In this document: positions 11,554 through 20,690 of the stretch, one piece after another
How positions within the stretch are numbered: the first letter of the stretch is position 1
How the letters are laid out: each line of letters starts with the position of its first letter
Assembly (NCBI RefSeq): GCF_001956215.1
Contig: NZ_MRTQ01000035.1
Location: 1 to 37,377, forward strand
Direction: 5' to 3'
DNA from: Paenibacillus sp. FSL R5-0490
GTDB lineage: Bacteria; Bacillota; Bacilli; Bacillales; Cytobacillaceae
DNA: 37,377 nucleotides
Made by a program: the position numbers and the translations under genes
Notes under the pieces: model-generated
Told to the model about the DNA's origin: nothing
The model's input: only the letters and a program-made list of their open reading frames with translations
Databases searched by the model: none

Positions 11554-11676
11554 GTTGATTGGAGCGGAGGGTACTTGACTCCTGCGGGAAGTGAGGGATC
11601 GAGAGACCCCGCAGGCGAAGCCGAGGAGGCTCTCGTTACTCCCCGCGGAAAGCAAGTGCCCGCAGCGGAAATCAAC
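11554..11676. repeat. 123-bp structured intergenic repeat element
   Basis: The element is bounded by GTTGATT and AATCAAC and contains CCTGCGGG/CCCGCAGG (11581-11588 and 11608-11615) and GGGTACTTG/CAAGTGCCC arms, so most of it can fold into one branched hairpin. Its style (GGAGCGGAGGG ... GAAGCCGAGGAGGC ... GCGGAAAGC) is, from memory, that of a dispersed repeat common in Bacillaceae genomes. It is much more GC-rich than the DNA around it. Overlapping minus-strand reading frames here are not real genes. Confidence 0.7.
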
Positions 11677-11765
11677 GGACTAACTTTATAAGAAAAACAA
11701 TTTATGAAAGAAAGAGCCAAAACGAATATTTTTGCCATTGAAGGCAGATTGACTTATATGCATAG

Positions 11766-11795
11766 TTGACAATTTTCTAGTTACATCTATATAAT
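11766..11795 (+). promoter_or_regulatory. rpmH promoter
   Basis: A perfect TTGACA (11766-11771), an 18-base spacer and a perfect TATAAT (11790-11795) lie 45 bases upstream of the rpmH start. This is one of the strongest SigA promoters in the window, as expected for a ribosomal protein gene. Confidence 0.9.
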
Positions 11796-11813
11796 TAGAA
11801 AGACTGTCTTTAA

Positions 11814-11975
<162 letters not shown>

Positions 11976-12003
11976 GCCACTGAAACGTCAGTGGTCTTTT
12001 TTT
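11976..12003 (+). terminator. rpmH terminator
   Basis: CCACTGA/TCAGTGG with a four-base loop, followed by a run of T, directly after the rpmH stop codon. It would lower readthrough into rnpA, consistent with the much greater need for L34 than for RNase P protein. Confidence 0.88.
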
Positions 12004-12036
12004 CCATGTAAAGATAAATGTCTAAATTAGATAATA

Positions 12037-12099
12037 GTCCAGCTCCAGCGCCAGCCCCCTCAAGATGCAGGGGGTGACCCTAGGCGCTTGCGCTTTTCT
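12037..12099 (+). repeat. Short copy of the AGCGCC...GGCGCTTGCGCTTTT hairpin repeat
   Basis: AGCGCC pairs with GGCGCT and GCCCCCT with AGGGGGT, ending in GCTTGCGCTTTTCT. The outer parts match the longer element at 19651-19774. It lies just ahead of the rnpA ribosome-binding site, so it forms the end of the rpmH-rnpA spacer. The T-rich end could act as a second weak terminator. Confidence 0.7.
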
Positions 12100-12113
12100 G
12101 AGTAGGTGATGAC

Positions 12114-12479
12114 ATGAAAAAAGAGTTCCGTGTAAAAAAGAATAAAGAATTTCAAGAGGCCTTTAAAAAGGGAAAGTCATTCGCCAACCGCCAATTTGTC
12201 GTTTACATCTTGAGAAAAGAGGAGCAGAACCATTTTCGCATCGGGCTTTCTGTCAGCAAAAAAATTGGCAATGCCGTCATGAGGAACCAGATCAAAAGGT
12301 ATATCCGCCAGGCATTTTTAGAACTGGAGGAAGAAATAAAGCCGCAATATGATCTGATCGTCATTGCGAGGAAACCGGTGGCAGAAATGGATTTTCATGA
12401 GGTGAAAAAGAGTCTGATCCATGTATTGAAGGTTTCGCGGGTTTTGAATAAACCGGGACTTGGAAATACTAAAAACTAA
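12114..12479 (+). CDS. rnpA: Ribonuclease P protein component
   Basis: A 121-residue basic protein that assists the RNase P RNA in cutting 5' leaders from tRNA precursors. It has the central cleft residues and the RNR signature region in [17 protein letters not shown]. The length fits the family (about 115-120). The ATG is preceded by GTAGGTGATGAC. It sits between rpmH and yidC. The RNase P RNA gene itself is not in this window. Confidence 0.97.
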   Translation: MKKEFRVKKNKEFQEAFKKGKSFANRQFVVYILRKEEQNHFRIGLSVSKKIGNAVMRNQIKRYIRQAFLELEEEIKPQYDLIVIARKPVAEMDFHEVKKSLIHVLKVSRVLNKPGLGNTKN

Positions 12480-12620
12480 TAATCGTTATCTATCTTTATT
12501 ATGAAGCACTTCATTTTAAAAGATGTTAAAATAAGATACATATGAGCATGTCCCTCTGGCCGGGGGATGAGCAAATGAAATCCATACTATTATCAGGAGC
12601 AATTAAGGAGGAAAAAACGG

Positions 12621-13406
12621 TTGAAGAAACGAATATTCCTACTAATCGGTTTAGTGTTTGTGATGGCTCTTTTATCGGGCTGTACAGAAATCAACCAGCC
12701 GATTACGTCTGAAAGCAAAGGCTTTTGGAACGAGTATATTGTCTACCCGCTTTCGCTGTTTATTATTAAGGTAGCGGAATTTGCAGGCGGCAGCTATGGA
12801 CTATCGATCATTATTGTGACGATCATTATCCGTCTGGTCATCCTGCCATTAATGATTAAACAAACGAGAAGTTCAAAAGCGATGCAGGCGATTCAGCCAG
12901 AAATGCAGAAGCTTCGTGAAAAATACAGCTCGAAAGACCAGAAAACCCAGCAGAAGCTGCAGCAGGAAACAATGGCTTTATTCCAAAAGCACGGCGTTAA
13001 TCCGCTTGCAGGATGTTTCCCGCTAGTGATTCAAATGCCGATCCTGATCGGTTTCTACCATGCGATTACACGTACGCGCGAAATTGCAAACCACAATTTC
13101 CTTTGGTTTGACCTTGGTTCTCCGGATCCAATATACTTATTGCCTTTAATTGCAGGTGTGACAACGTTCATTCAGCAGAAAATGATGATGGCCGGCACTC
13201 AGCACACAGGGCAAATGGCTGCACAAATGAAAATGATGCTTTATCTAATGCCGATCATGATCGTTGTTTTTGCCATTAACTTCCCGGCAGCTCTTTCTTT
13301 ATACTGGGTAGTGGGTAATATCTTCATGATCATTCAAACGTATTTCATTAAAGGTCCGGACCTGAAAGCTGCAGCGGCCGGAAATGCAGGAGGAGCCAAA
13401 AAGTGA
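12621..13406 (+). CDS. yidC: Membrane protein insertase YidC (SpoIIIJ type)
   Basis: A 261-residue lipoprotein insertase that inserts proteins into the cell membrane, the same length as B. subtilis SpoIIIJ. The signal peptide ends in the lipobox LLSGC with C21 as the lipid-bearing residue. Five membrane segments follow, with the conserved cavity arginine R71 in [10 protein letters not shown] and a cytoplasmic coiled hairpin (about 84-125). The start codon is TTG, supported by AAGGAGG nine bases upstream. In B. subtilis the homologue is also needed for forespore SigG activity. It overlaps jag by four bases, so the two are translationally coupled. Confidence 0.97.
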   Translation: MKKRIFLLIGLVFVMALLSGCTEINQPITSESKGFWNEYIVYPLSLFIIKVAEFAGGSYGLSIIIVTIIIRLVILPLMIKQTRSSKAMQAIQPEMQKLREKYSSKDQKTQQKLQQETMALFQKHGVNPLAGCFPLVIQMPILIGFYHAITRTREIANHNFLWFDLGSPDPIYLLPLIAGVTTFIQQKMMMAGTQHTGQMAAQMKMMLYLMPIMIVVFAINFPAALSLYWVVGNIFMIIQTYFIKGPDLKAAAAGNAGGAKK

Positions 13407-14029
13407 AACAAGTAACTGCTACAGGACAGACCGTCAAGGAAGCAGTAGAGTCAGCTTTAGCTCAATTAAACACAACAGAAGACCGCTTAGAGATTACTAT
13501 TGTTGATGAAGGTAAAAAAGGCGTTTTCGGGATTTTCGGATCCCGGCCGGCCGTGGTGAAAGCTGTTAAAAAGCCTGATCCGATTGAGGAAGCTGAAAAA
13601 TTCCTCAAAGATGTCAGTGCAAAAATGGGCGTGCCCATCGAAATTGAAACATTGCGTGAGGGAAAAAATGTTCAATTTATCTTATCCGGCGAAAAGATTG
13701 CTCTTTTAATCGGAAAAAGAGGGCAAACACTCAATTCTCTCCAGTATTTGACACAGCTGGTCATCAACCGCTATGCCGAGCAGTACTTAAATGTGGTGGT
13801 CGATGCAGAGGATTACCGGAAAAGACGCCAGGATACCCTGATTCAACTGGCTGAAAGGCTTGCTCAAAAAGCTTTGAAGACGGGAAAAGAAATTGCGCTG
13901 GAACCTATGCCTTCCTATGAACGCAAAGTGATCCATACCGCTCTCGTAAATAATAAGCGAATCAAAACCTATTCTGATGGCAATGACCCGCACCGCCATA
14001 TCGTCATTGCACCAGCCAGAACAAAGTAG
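13403..14029 (+). CDS. jag: RNA-binding protein Jag/KhpB
   Basis: A 208-residue protein with an N-terminal Jag domain (1-50, [21 protein letters not shown]), a KH domain around 85-140 with [14 protein letters not shown], and a C-terminal R3H domain ending [14 protein letters not shown] and [10 protein letters not shown]. KhpB-type proteins bind RNA and affect cell division and wall growth in Firmicutes. The GTG start overlaps the yidC TGA as GTGA, a coupled pair. A strong terminator follows, so the rpmH-rnpA-yidC-jag group ends here. Confidence 0.96.
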   Translation: MKQVTATGQTVKEAVESALAQLNTTEDRLEITIVDEGKKGVFGIFGSRPAVVKAVKKPDPIEEAEKFLKDVSAKMGVPIEIETLREGKNVQFILSGEKIALLIGKRGQTLNSLQYLTQLVINRYAEQYLNVVVDAEDYRKRRQDTLIQLAERLAQKALKTGKEIALEPMPSYERKVIHTALVNNKRIKTYSDGNDPHRHIVIAPARTK

Positions 14030-14039
14030 CATTTCGCAA

Positions 14040-14071
14040 AATCCCAATCCATTCCGGATTGGGATTTTTTT
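14040..14071 (+). terminator. jag terminator
   Basis: An 11-bp perfect stem (AATCCCAATCC/GGATTGGGATT, five-base loop) followed by a T run, ten bases past the jag stop codon. Confidence 0.93.
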
Positions 14072-14120
14072 GTCGTTCTTTGTCAGAGCCCCGCAAATTA
14101 TTAAATCTCAATTGGTTTTA

Positions 14121-14181
14121 TTGTTATTCACATGTGGATAAGTTAAAATAGAGCATATTAATTTATGAGACGTGTGGATAA
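14121..14181 (+). promoter_or_regulatory. Candidate mnmE promoter with two perfect DnaA boxes
   Basis: TTGTTA (14121-14126), 17 bases and TAAAAT (14144-14149) form a plausible SigA promoter. A perfect DnaA box TGTGGATAA (14133-14141) lies inside the spacer and a second one (14173-14181) just downstream of the start site. DnaA binding here would be expected to block or modulate transcription of mnmE-mnmG-rsmG. The rest of the gap to 14369 shows nothing else recognisable. Confidence 0.6.
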
Positions 14182-14369
14182 TTTTTTCGCTGGCTTCCAT
14201 GAAACGGGGTGTTGATAAGTAACATGCTGAACTGATGGACAAGCCGGAAATGCGGGCTGATATGCTTTTCTAAAAAAAAGCCTTGTGATATTCTATTAAT
14301 TTGGGGAATCGAAAGCAGGATTCATTTTTTATATAGATGGAAGTATGAAAGAAAAGAGAGGTGAATGAA

Positions 14370-15755
14370 TTGGAATTCGATACAATCGCTGCGATATCTA
14401 CGCCGATGGGAGAAGGAGCCATTGCCATTGTCCGCCTGAGCGGGGATCAGGCATTTGACATTGCGGACCTTCTTTTCAGAGGGGTAGGAGGCAAGCGGCT
14501 GAAGAATGTGGCGTCCCATACCATTCATTATGGACATATTGTTGACCCGAAAACTGAACAGATTGCTGAAGAAGTAATGGTTTCAGCCATGAAGGGACCG
14601 AAAACCTTTACGAAGGAAGATGTCATCGAAATCAACTGCCATGGCGGACTGGTTTCCGTGAATCGCGTGCTGCAGCTTCTGCTGAATAATGGTGCTAGGC
14701 TTGCTGAGCCGGGTGAATTTACAAAGCGTGCTTTCTTGAATGGACGGATTGATTTATCACAGGCAGAAGCGGTCATGGATCTGATTCGCGCCAAGACGGA
14801 CCGGGCTATGAACATGGCACTTGGCCAGATGGAAGGAAGGCTGTCAAAGCTTATTCAGAAGCTTCGGCAGGAAATTCTGGAGATCCTGGCTCACGTGGAA
14901 GTCAATATCGACTATCCGGAATACGATGATGTCGAGGAAATGACCCATCATATGCTGATGGAGAAGGCTTCTTATGTAAAAAAGGAAATCGAAAAGCTCC
15001 TTCAAACCTCACAGCAGGGGAAAATACTGCGTGAAGGACTTTCCACGGTCATCGTCGGACGGCCAAACGTTGGGAAATCCTCCTTATTGAATAGCCTTGT
15101 TCACGAAAATAAAGCGATTGTGACTGATATACCGGGCACTACCCGTGATGTTATTGAAGAATATGTGAATGTCAGAGGAGTGCCGCTTCGTCTGGTGGAT
15201 ACAGCCGGCATTCGCGAAACGGAAGATATCGTAGAACGGATCGGTGTCGAAAAATCGAGGCAGGTATTAAAGGAAGCAGATTTAATTTTGCTCGTGCTCA
15301 ATTACTCGGATGAATTGACGTCTGAGGATGAAAATATATTTAAAGCGGTCGAAGGCATGGATGTCATTGTGATTGTCAATAAAACCGACCTTGATCAAAA
15401 GATCGACATGAATCGTGTCCGCGAGCTTTCAAAGCATCATAAACTGGTTACAACCTCTTTATTGGAAGACCAGGGGGTCGACGATCTGGAGGAAGCCATT
15501 GCCTCTTTATTCTTTGCAGGCTCCATCGAAGCCGGGGATATGACGTATGTATCCAATACCCGCCATATTGCTCTATTGAATCAGGCGCAAAATGCCATTG
15601 ATGAAGCGATGCAGGGGGTTGAGATGGGAACACCAATTGATATTGTGCAGATTGATTTGACAAGAACATGGGAGCTGCTTGGTGAAATTATTGGCGACAG
15701 CGTCCATGAAAGCCTGATTGACCAGTTATTCTCGCAGTTCTGTTTAGGAAAATAG
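14370..15755 (+). CDS. mnmE: tRNA modification GTPase MnmE
   Basis: A GTPase of 461 residues that with MnmG adds the carboxymethylaminomethyl group to U34 of certain tRNAs. The N-terminal folate-binding domain begins [15 protein letters not shown]. The G domain carries GRPNVGKS (230-237), DTAG and NKTD. The C-terminus is the catalytic CLGK. The start is uncertain: a GTG at 14361 adds three residues but directly touches its purine-rich tract, while the TTG at 14370 sits six bases after AGAGGTG and matches the family start. It leads the mnmE-mnmG-rsmG group. Confidence 0.96.
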   Translation: MEFDTIAAISTPMGEGAIAIVRLSGDQAFDIADLLFRGVGGKRLKNVASHTIHYGHIVDPKTEQIAEEVMVSAMKGPKTFTKEDVIEINCHGGLVSVNRVLQLLLNNGARLAEPGEFTKRAFLNGRIDLSQAEAVMDLIRAKTDRAMNMALGQMEGRLSKLIQKLRQEILEILAHVEVNIDYPEYDDVEEMTHHMLMEKASYVKKEIEKLLQTSQQGKILREGLSTVIVGRPNVGKSSLLNSLVHENKAIVTDIPGTTRDVIEEYVNVRGVPLRLVDTAGIRETEDIVERIGVEKSRQVLKEADLILLVLNYSDELTSEDENIFKAVEGMDVIVIVNKTDLDQKIDMNRVRELSKHHKLVTTSLLEDQGVDDLEEAIASLFFAGSIEAGDMTYVSNTRHIALLNQAQNAIDEAMQGVEMGTPIDIVQIDLTRTWELLGEIIGDSVHESLIDQLFSQFCLGK

Positions 15756-15765
15756 ATTAGAGCAG

Positions 15766-15785
15766 GCTGTGTCAGCTGACGCAGC
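15766..15785. other. 20-base palindrome between mnmE and mnmG
   Basis: GTCAGCTGAC is a perfect 10-base palindrome flanked by GCTG-T and G-CAGC, giving a 20-base near-perfect dyad 10 bases after the mnmE stop codon. It has no T run, so it is not an obvious terminator. It may be an RNA processing or stability element, or a protein site; this is a guess. Confidence 0.35.
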
Positions 15786-15878
15786 GGAAATAGATTTTTT
15801 AACTTTTGCAATCGGCCGGTCCAGCCTCTGCTGAGCTTGGGTCTGTGCTTGCCTGATTGCAGCAAAGGAGGCCGCATC

Positions 15879-17768
15879 ATGACATATGAAGCTGGAAGTT
15901 ATGATGTCATAGTAGTCGGAGCCGGACACGCGGGTGTGGAAGCAGGTCTTGCTTCGGCCCGTCTCGGCGCAAAGACATTAATGATTACAATCAACCTGGA
16001 TATGGTAGCCTTTATGCCATGTAACCCTTCAGTCGGGGGACCGGCAAAAGGAATCGTTGTAAGGGAAATCGATGCTCTTGGCGGAGAAATGGGCAAGAAT
16101 ATTGATAAAACGCATATTCAGATGCGTATGCTGAACACAGGAAAAGGCCCTGCCGTACGTGCATTAAGAGCACAGGCCGATAAGTTCACATATCAGCATG
16201 AAATGAAAAAAACACTGGAAAATGAACGGAATCTGACGCTTATTCAGGGAATGGTTGAACGTCTGATTGTTGAAGATGGGGAATGCAGGGGCGTTGTCAC
16301 CCAGACAGGCGCCGTGTATCATTCAAAAGCTGTCGTCATTACGACCGGAACCTTCTTAAGGGGAGAAATCATCCTTGGTGAACTGAAGTACTCAAGCGGC
16401 CCTAATAACCAGCAGCCATCCATTAAGCTCTCAGAGCATCTGCAGGAGCTTGGCTTTGATCTGGTCCGTTTTAAAACTGGAACGCCGCCGCGCGTCAACA
16501 GCCATACCATTGATTACAGCAAAACGGAAATCCAGCCTGGCGATGATGTGCCCAGAGCTTTTTCCTATGAAACGACCAAGTATATTACAGACCAGCTCCC
16601 TTGCTGGCTGACATACACCAATGAAGAAACACATACACTGATCGACAATAATCTTCATCGCTCGCCAATGTACTCCGGCATGATCAAAGGAACAGGACCG
16701 CGCTATTGTCCGTCCATTGAAGATAAGGTTGTCCGCTTTAACGATAAGCCACGCCATCAAATTTTCCTTGAGCCTGAAGGCCGAAATACTCAGGAAGTAT
16801 ATGTGCAGGGGCTTTCAACAAGCTTGCCTGAGGATGTGCAGCAGCAGATTCTCAGAACGATCCCTGGACTTGAAAAGGTGCAGATGATGCGTGCTGGCTA
16901 TGCGATTGAATATGATTCCATCGTCCCAACGCAATTATGGCCGACACTGGAAACCAAAAAGGTGAAAAATCTCTACACAGCCGGCCAGATTAACGGGACA
17001 TCCGGCTATGAAGAAGCTGCCGGACAGGGATTAATGGCAGGCATGAATGCCGGATTGAAATCGCTGGATAAGGAAGAAGTTATTTTAAGCCGATCAGATG
17101 CTTATATTGGCGTTCTGATTGATGACCTTGTAACCAAAGGAACGAACGAGCCTTACCGTCTGCTGACTTCAAGAGCGGAATACCGTCTGCTGCTTCGCCA
17201 TGATAATGCCGACCTGCGTTTAACAGAGCTTGGCCGCAAAGTCGGTCTGATCAGTGAAGAACGCTATGAAAAATTCCAGCTGAAAAAGCAGGCAATAGAA
17301 GACGAAAAAGCACGTCTTAAAGGTATTATCATTAAGCCTACGTCTGACGTGCAGGAGTTGATCAAAAGCCAGGGCGGAAGCGAGCTGAAAGACGGCATCC
17401 GCGCCTCAGATTTGCTGAAGCGTCCGGAAATGACGTATGAGCATATCGGGCAGCTCGTTCCGGCTGAAACTGCGCTTGATCCGGATGTAACCGAGCAGGT
17501 GGAAATCCAGATCAAGTATGAGGGCTATATTGAGAAGTCCCTTCAGCAGGTAGATCGTCTGAAGAAAATGGAAAACAAAAAGGTCCCTGAAAACATCGAT
17601 TATGATGATATTAATGGACTGGCTTCCGAAGCAAGACAAAAGCTGAAGGAAGTAAGGCCGCTATCTCTCGCACAGGCTTCACGAATTTCCGGAGTTAATC
17701 CTGCCGATATCTCCATTTTGCTTGTTTATTTAGAACAGGGGAGAATTGCACGGGTTTCAGCTGAGTAA
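15879..17768 (+). CDS. mnmG: tRNA uridine-34 5-carboxymethylaminomethyl modification enzyme MnmG
   Basis: A 629-residue FAD enzyme, partner of MnmE in U34 modification; B. subtilis MnmG has 628. The dinucleotide-binding motif [11 protein letters not shown] lies near residue 10-20. The segments GCFLRGE-like [19 protein letters not shown] and [17 protein letters not shown] are family signatures. The frame extends upstream to 15837, but the ATG at 15879 has AAAGGAGG seven bases ahead and gives the expected start. It lies 123 bases after mnmE and 43 bases before rsmG. Confidence 0.97.
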   Translation: MTYEAGSYDVIVVGAGHAGVEAGLASARLGAKTLMITINLDMVAFMPCNPSVGGPAKGIVVREIDALGGEMGKNIDKTHIQMRMLNTGKGPAVRALRAQADKFTYQHEMKKTLENERNLTLIQGMVERLIVEDGECRGVVTQTGAVYHSKAVVITTGTFLRGEIILGELKYSSGPNNQQPSIKLSEHLQELGFDLVRFKTGTPPRVNSHTIDYSKTEIQPGDDVPRAFSYETTKYITDQLPCWLTYTNEETHTLIDNNLHRSPMYSGMIKGTGPRYCPSIEDKVVRFNDKPRHQIFLEPEGRNTQEVYVQGLSTSLPEDVQQQILRTIPGLEKVQMMRAGYAIEYDSIVPTQLWPTLETKKVKNLYTAGQINGTSGYEEAAGQGLMAGMNAGLKSLDKEEVILSRSDAYIGVLIDDLVTKGTNEPYRLLTSRAEYRLLLRHDNADLRLTELGRKVGLISEERYEKFQLKKQAIEDEKARLKGIIIKPTSDVQELIKSQGGSELKDGIRASDLLKRPEMTYEHIGQLVPAETALDPDVTEQVEIQIKYEGYIEKSLQQVDRLKKMENKKVPENIDYDDINGLASEARQKLKEVRPLSLAQASRISGVNPADISILLVYLEQGRIARVSAE

Positions 17769-17811
17769 AGAGGAAAATCCGATTATGTCAGAGAACGGAA
17801 AGGATTACTAA

Positions 17812-18528
17812 ATGAATACCGAACAATTTACTGAAATGCTGGCGGCGAAGGGGATTGCCCTTTCGCCACAGCAATTGCAGCAATATGACACCTACTATTC
17901 CACCCTGGTGGAATGGAATGAAAAAATGAATTTAACAGCCATTACGGAAAAGGAAGATGTGTATTTAAAGCACTTCTATGACTCCATTAGCGCGGCTTTT
18001 TACTTTGACTTCAGCCAGCCGCTAAAGGTCTGTGATGTCGGAGCGGGGGCAGGCTTCCCGAGCATACCGATTAAAATTGCTTTTCCGGGTTTACATATTA
18101 CGATCGTTGACTCTCTTAATAAGCGCATCGGTTTTCTGGAGCATCTGGCGAAGAAGCTGGAGCTTGAGAATGTACGCTTTATCCATGACCGTGCGGAAAC
18201 TTTTGGCCAGAACAAGGAATATCGTGAGTCTTTTGATGTGGTGACCGCAAGAGCTGTTGCCAGATTATCCGTTTTAAGCGAGCTGTGTCTGCCTCTTGCT
18301 AAAACAGGAGGCACATTTGTGGCCATGAAGGGCGCCAGTGCTCAGGAAGAACTGGATGCCGGCAAAAAGGCCGTCTCGGTTCTGGGCGGAAGACTTGTGG
18401 ATTCCCACACGTTCACTCTCCCTGAGGAAGAAAGTGAGCGCAATATTTTAATCATTAAAAAAGAAAAGAGCACTCCTAAAAAGTACCCGCGAAAGCCGGG
18501 GACACCCAATAAAACACCAATTGAATAG
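17812..18528 (+). CDS. rsmG: 16S rRNA (guanine-527-N7) methyltransferase RsmG
   Basis: A 238-residue class I methyltransferase that uses S-adenosylmethionine to methylate G527 of 16S rRNA (E. coli numbering). The binding motif [11 protein letters not shown] lies at 73-83, and later motifs [17 protein letters not shown] and [11 protein letters not shown] are typical. The basic, proline-rich C-terminal tail ([16 protein letters not shown]) is normal for Bacillus. Loss-of-function mutations in this gene family give low-level streptomycin resistance. The start ATG lies 43 bases after mnmG, so it is probably co-transcribed with it. Confidence 0.97.
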   Translation: MNTEQFTEMLAAKGIALSPQQLQQYDTYYSTLVEWNEKMNLTAITEKEDVYLKHFYDSISAAFYFDFSQPLKVCDVGAGAGFPSIPIKIAFPGLHITIVDSLNKRIGFLEHLAKKLELENVRFIHDRAETFGQNKEYRESFDVVTARAVARLSVLSELCLPLAKTGGTFVAMKGASAQEELDAGKKAVSVLGGRLVDSHTFTLPEEESERNILIIKKEKSTPKKYPRKPGTPNKTPIE

Positions 18529-18612
18529 GGTGCGCAATTTGCCATTGTATGACATAATGGTGTAAACGTTTCGATTTTTCCAGATATTTATATTGCTGAT
18601 ATCCGGCAGGAT

Positions 18613-18641
18613 TTGTCATGATGATAGAGAATATGTTATAG
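18613..18641 (+). promoter_or_regulatory. Candidate noc promoter
   Basis: TTGTCA (18613-18618), a 17-base spacer and TTATAG (18636-18641) lie 27 bases upstream of the noc ATG. This is the best SigA match in the rsmG-noc gap. Confidence 0.5.
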
Positions 18642-18668
18642 GGAGTTTCGTAAAGGTGGTGCAGGGTG

Positions 18669-19550
18669 ATGAAGCATTCTTTCTCACGCTTTTTTGGCCT
18701 AGGCGAAAAGGGAGAACAAGTTACAGCGGAAAAACCAGCAGAAGAACAGCTGGATATTGAAGACTTAAGCGACAGAGAAGAAGTTAAGAAAATTCCTATT
18801 GATCAAATCGTCCCCAACCGTTTCCAGCCAAGAACGGTATTTGATGATGAAAAAATAGAAGAGCTTTCCCGGACGATCCATACACATGGAATCATCCAGC
18901 CAATCGTCGTACGGGAATTTGAGGATGGCCAGTTTGAAATCATAGCCGGTGAACGCAGATACCGTGCCATGAAAAAACTGGGCTGGGAAGAAGCTCCTGC
19001 TATTGTCAAAAATCTTAGCGATACCGAAACGGCTTCAGTAGCTTTAATTGAAAATCTTCAAAGGGAAGAATTGTCACCGATTGAAGAAGCTGTTGCCTAT
19101 GGAAAACTTTTAGAGCTGCATAGCCTGACACAGGAGGCATTGGCACAGCGCCTTGGAAAAGGACAGTCAACCGTTGCCAACAAGCTTCGGCTGCTGAAAT
19201 TGCCGCAGCCTGTCCAGGATGCATTGCTAAACAAATCAATTACAGAGCGGCATGCCCGTTCACTCATCCCGCTGAAGGACCCGGAGAAGCAGGTCGCCCT
19301 GCTGCAGGAGATTGTGGAAAAGAATCTCAATGTGAAGCAGACGGAAGACCGGGTTGTCAAAATTCTCGAACAGAAAAATCCAAAACCGAAGCCGAAACGA
19401 AAGGCTTTCAGCAAGGATATGAGAATTGCGGTCAACACGATCAGGCAATCTTTATCCATGGTTTCTGACAGCGGCATTAATCTTGATTCTGAAGAAGAAG
19501 AATTTGATGAATTTTATCAAATCACGATCAAGATTCCTAAAAAGAAATAA
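18669..19550 (+). CDS. noc: Nucleoid occlusion protein Noc
   Basis: A 293-residue ParB-family CTPase that blocks division-septum assembly over the nucleoid. The N-terminus [14 protein letters not shown] is the membrane-targeting amphipathic helix that sets Noc apart from ParB. The ParB/sulfiredoxin domain holds the CTP-binding arginine motif GERRYR (94-99), followed by the helix-turn-helix [26 protein letters not shown] at 18666 precedes the ATG; the ATG has AAAGGTGG about eight bases ahead and matches the family start. I saw no Noc-binding site in the window. It is closed by its own strong terminator. Confidence 0.96.
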   Translation: MKHSFSRFFGLGEKGEQVTAEKPAEEQLDIEDLSDREEVKKIPIDQIVPNRFQPRTVFDDEKIEELSRTIHTHGIIQPIVVREFEDGQFEIIAGERRYRAMKKLGWEEAPAIVKNLSDTETASVALIENLQREELSPIEEAVAYGKLLELHSLTQEALAQRLGKGQSTVANKLRLLKLPQPVQDALLNKSITERHARSLIPLKDPEKQVALLQEIVEKNLNVKQTEDRVVKILEQKNPKPKPKRKAFSKDMRIAVNTIRQSLSMVSDSGINLDSEEEEFDEFYQITIKIPKKK

Positions 19551-19556
19551 ATTTTT

Positions 19557-19604
19557 ACGCGAAAAATAAAGCGGGGGCTCCCTGTTTTATTTTTCGCGTT
19601 TTTT
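19557..19604 (+). terminator. noc terminator
   Basis: A 14-bp perfect stem (ACGCGAAAAATAAA and its complement) around a GC-rich loop, followed by a T run, seven bases past the noc stop codon. Confidence 0.93.
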
Positions 19605-19650
19605 GTTTGAAAGATAAGAGAAAGCATATAATTTTTGAACTTTTATAACT

Positions 19651-19774
19651 GTCTAGCACCAGCGCCTACCCCCTCGAGGTCACAAGCCAATCCTCCCAAA
19701 AAGGCAAAGAACGCCTTTCCGGGAGGCTCGTCTTGTGCTTGTCGGGGGTGGGCAAGGCGCTTGCGCTTTTCTTG
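19651..19774 (+). repeat. Long nested-hairpin intergenic repeat element
   Basis: A 124-base element of nested arms: AGCGCC/GGCGCT, CCCCC/GGGGG, CACAAG/CTTGTG, CCTCCC/GGGAGG and AAAGGC/GCCTTT. It ends in GGCGCTTGCGCTTTTCTT, as does the short copy at 12037-12099, which lacks the inner arms. It lies between the noc terminator and the parA promoter. From memory, similar elements are scattered through Bacillaceae genomes; I know no accepted name or function. Confidence 0.72.
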
Positions 19775-19821
19775 AAGGACGATAAAAAGACTATTAGAAT
19801 CTTCTTATTTTTTACAAAAAA

Positions 19822-19850
19822 TTATTCTGTCCTGTTTTTCGTGATAAAAT
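19822..19850 (+). promoter_or_regulatory. Candidate parA-parB promoter
   Basis: The extended -10 box TGATAAAAT (TAAAAT at 19845-19850) lies about 80 bases upstream of the parA start. A weak -35 match (TTATTC) sits 17 bases ahead of it. With the noc terminator upstream, parA-parB needs its own promoter and this is the best candidate. Confidence 0.45.
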
Positions 19851-19928
19851 AGACTACGTGATTTAATGATACGAATGAATTCGCAGATAGATAGATTGGA
19901 ATATTGATAGATGAAAGCAGGTGACACT

Positions 19929-20690
19929 GTGGGCAAGATTATAGCTGTTGCGAACCAGAAAGGCGGAGTCGGCAAAACGACCTCTTCCGTCAATCTTGGC
20001 GCATGCCTGGCATACATAGGCAAGAAAGTGCTGCTGGTCGACATTGATCCGCAGGGCAATGCCACAAGCGGAATCGGCATTGAAAAAGCGGATGTCGATC
20101 ATTGCATTTATGACGTCCTCGTGGATGATGTGGAAGCATCCAAGGTCATTAAACCTACGTCGGTAGAGAACTTATATGCCATTCCGGCAACCATTCAGCT
20201 GGCAGGCGCAGAAATTGAACTGGTGCCGACGATCTCACGTGAAGTCAGGTTAAAGAGGGCTCTTGAGGAAGTAAAGGCAAACTTTGATTATGTGATTATC
20301 GACTGTCCTCCTTCCCTTGGATTACTGACGATAAATTCGCTGACCGCTTCGGATGCCGTAATCATACCCGTGCAGTGCGAGTACTATGCACTGGAAGGGC
20401 TGAGCCAGCTTCTGAATACAGTTCGTCTTGTGCAGAAGCATCTGAACCATGATTTGAAAATCGAAGGCGTTCTGCTGACAATGCTGGATGCCCGTACAAA
20501 TCTCGGCATTCAGGTCATTGAAGAAGTGAAAAAGTATTTTCAGGATAAAGTCTATAAAACAATCATCCCCCGCAATGTGCGGCTGGGAGAGGCTCCGAGC
20601 CATGGAGAACCTATCATTACTTATGATCCGAAGTCACGCGGAGCTGAAGTATATTTAGAACTGGCAAAGGAAGTGGTTTCAAATGGCTAA
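19929..20690 (+). CDS. parA: Chromosome-partitioning ATPase ParA (Soj)
   Basis: A 253-residue deviant Walker ATPase, the same length as B. subtilis Soj. It carries KGGVGKTT (11-18), LLVDIDPQGNATSG and the IIDCPPSLG motif. It works with ParB in origin segregation and also controls DnaA activity in Bacillus. The frame extends to an ATG at 19911, but the family start (M)GKIIAVANQKGG corresponds to the GTG at 19929, which has AGGTGA just upstream. Its end overlaps parB by eight bases. Confidence 0.97.
   Translation: MGKIIAVANQKGGVGKTTSSVNLGACLAYIGKKVLLVDIDPQGNATSGIGIEKADVDHCIYDVLVDDVEASKVIKPTSVENLYAIPATIQLAGAEIELVPTISREVRLKRALEEVKANFDYVIIDCPPSLGLLTINSLTASDAVIIPVQCEYYALEGLSQLLNTVRLVQKHLNHDLKIEGVLLTMLDARTNLGIQVIEEVKKYFQDKVYKTIIPRNVRLGEAPSHGEPIITYDPKSRGAEVYLELAKEVVSNG

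Noticed and set aside
11156..11738. Minus-strand reading frames across the origin and the 123-bp element
   Set aside because: They run through DnaA boxes, the structured repeat and AT-rich origin DNA, and show no protein-like composition or start signals.
20231..20246. parS-like sequence in parA
   Set aside because: Six mismatches to the 16-base consensus; only the central CACGTGAA matches.
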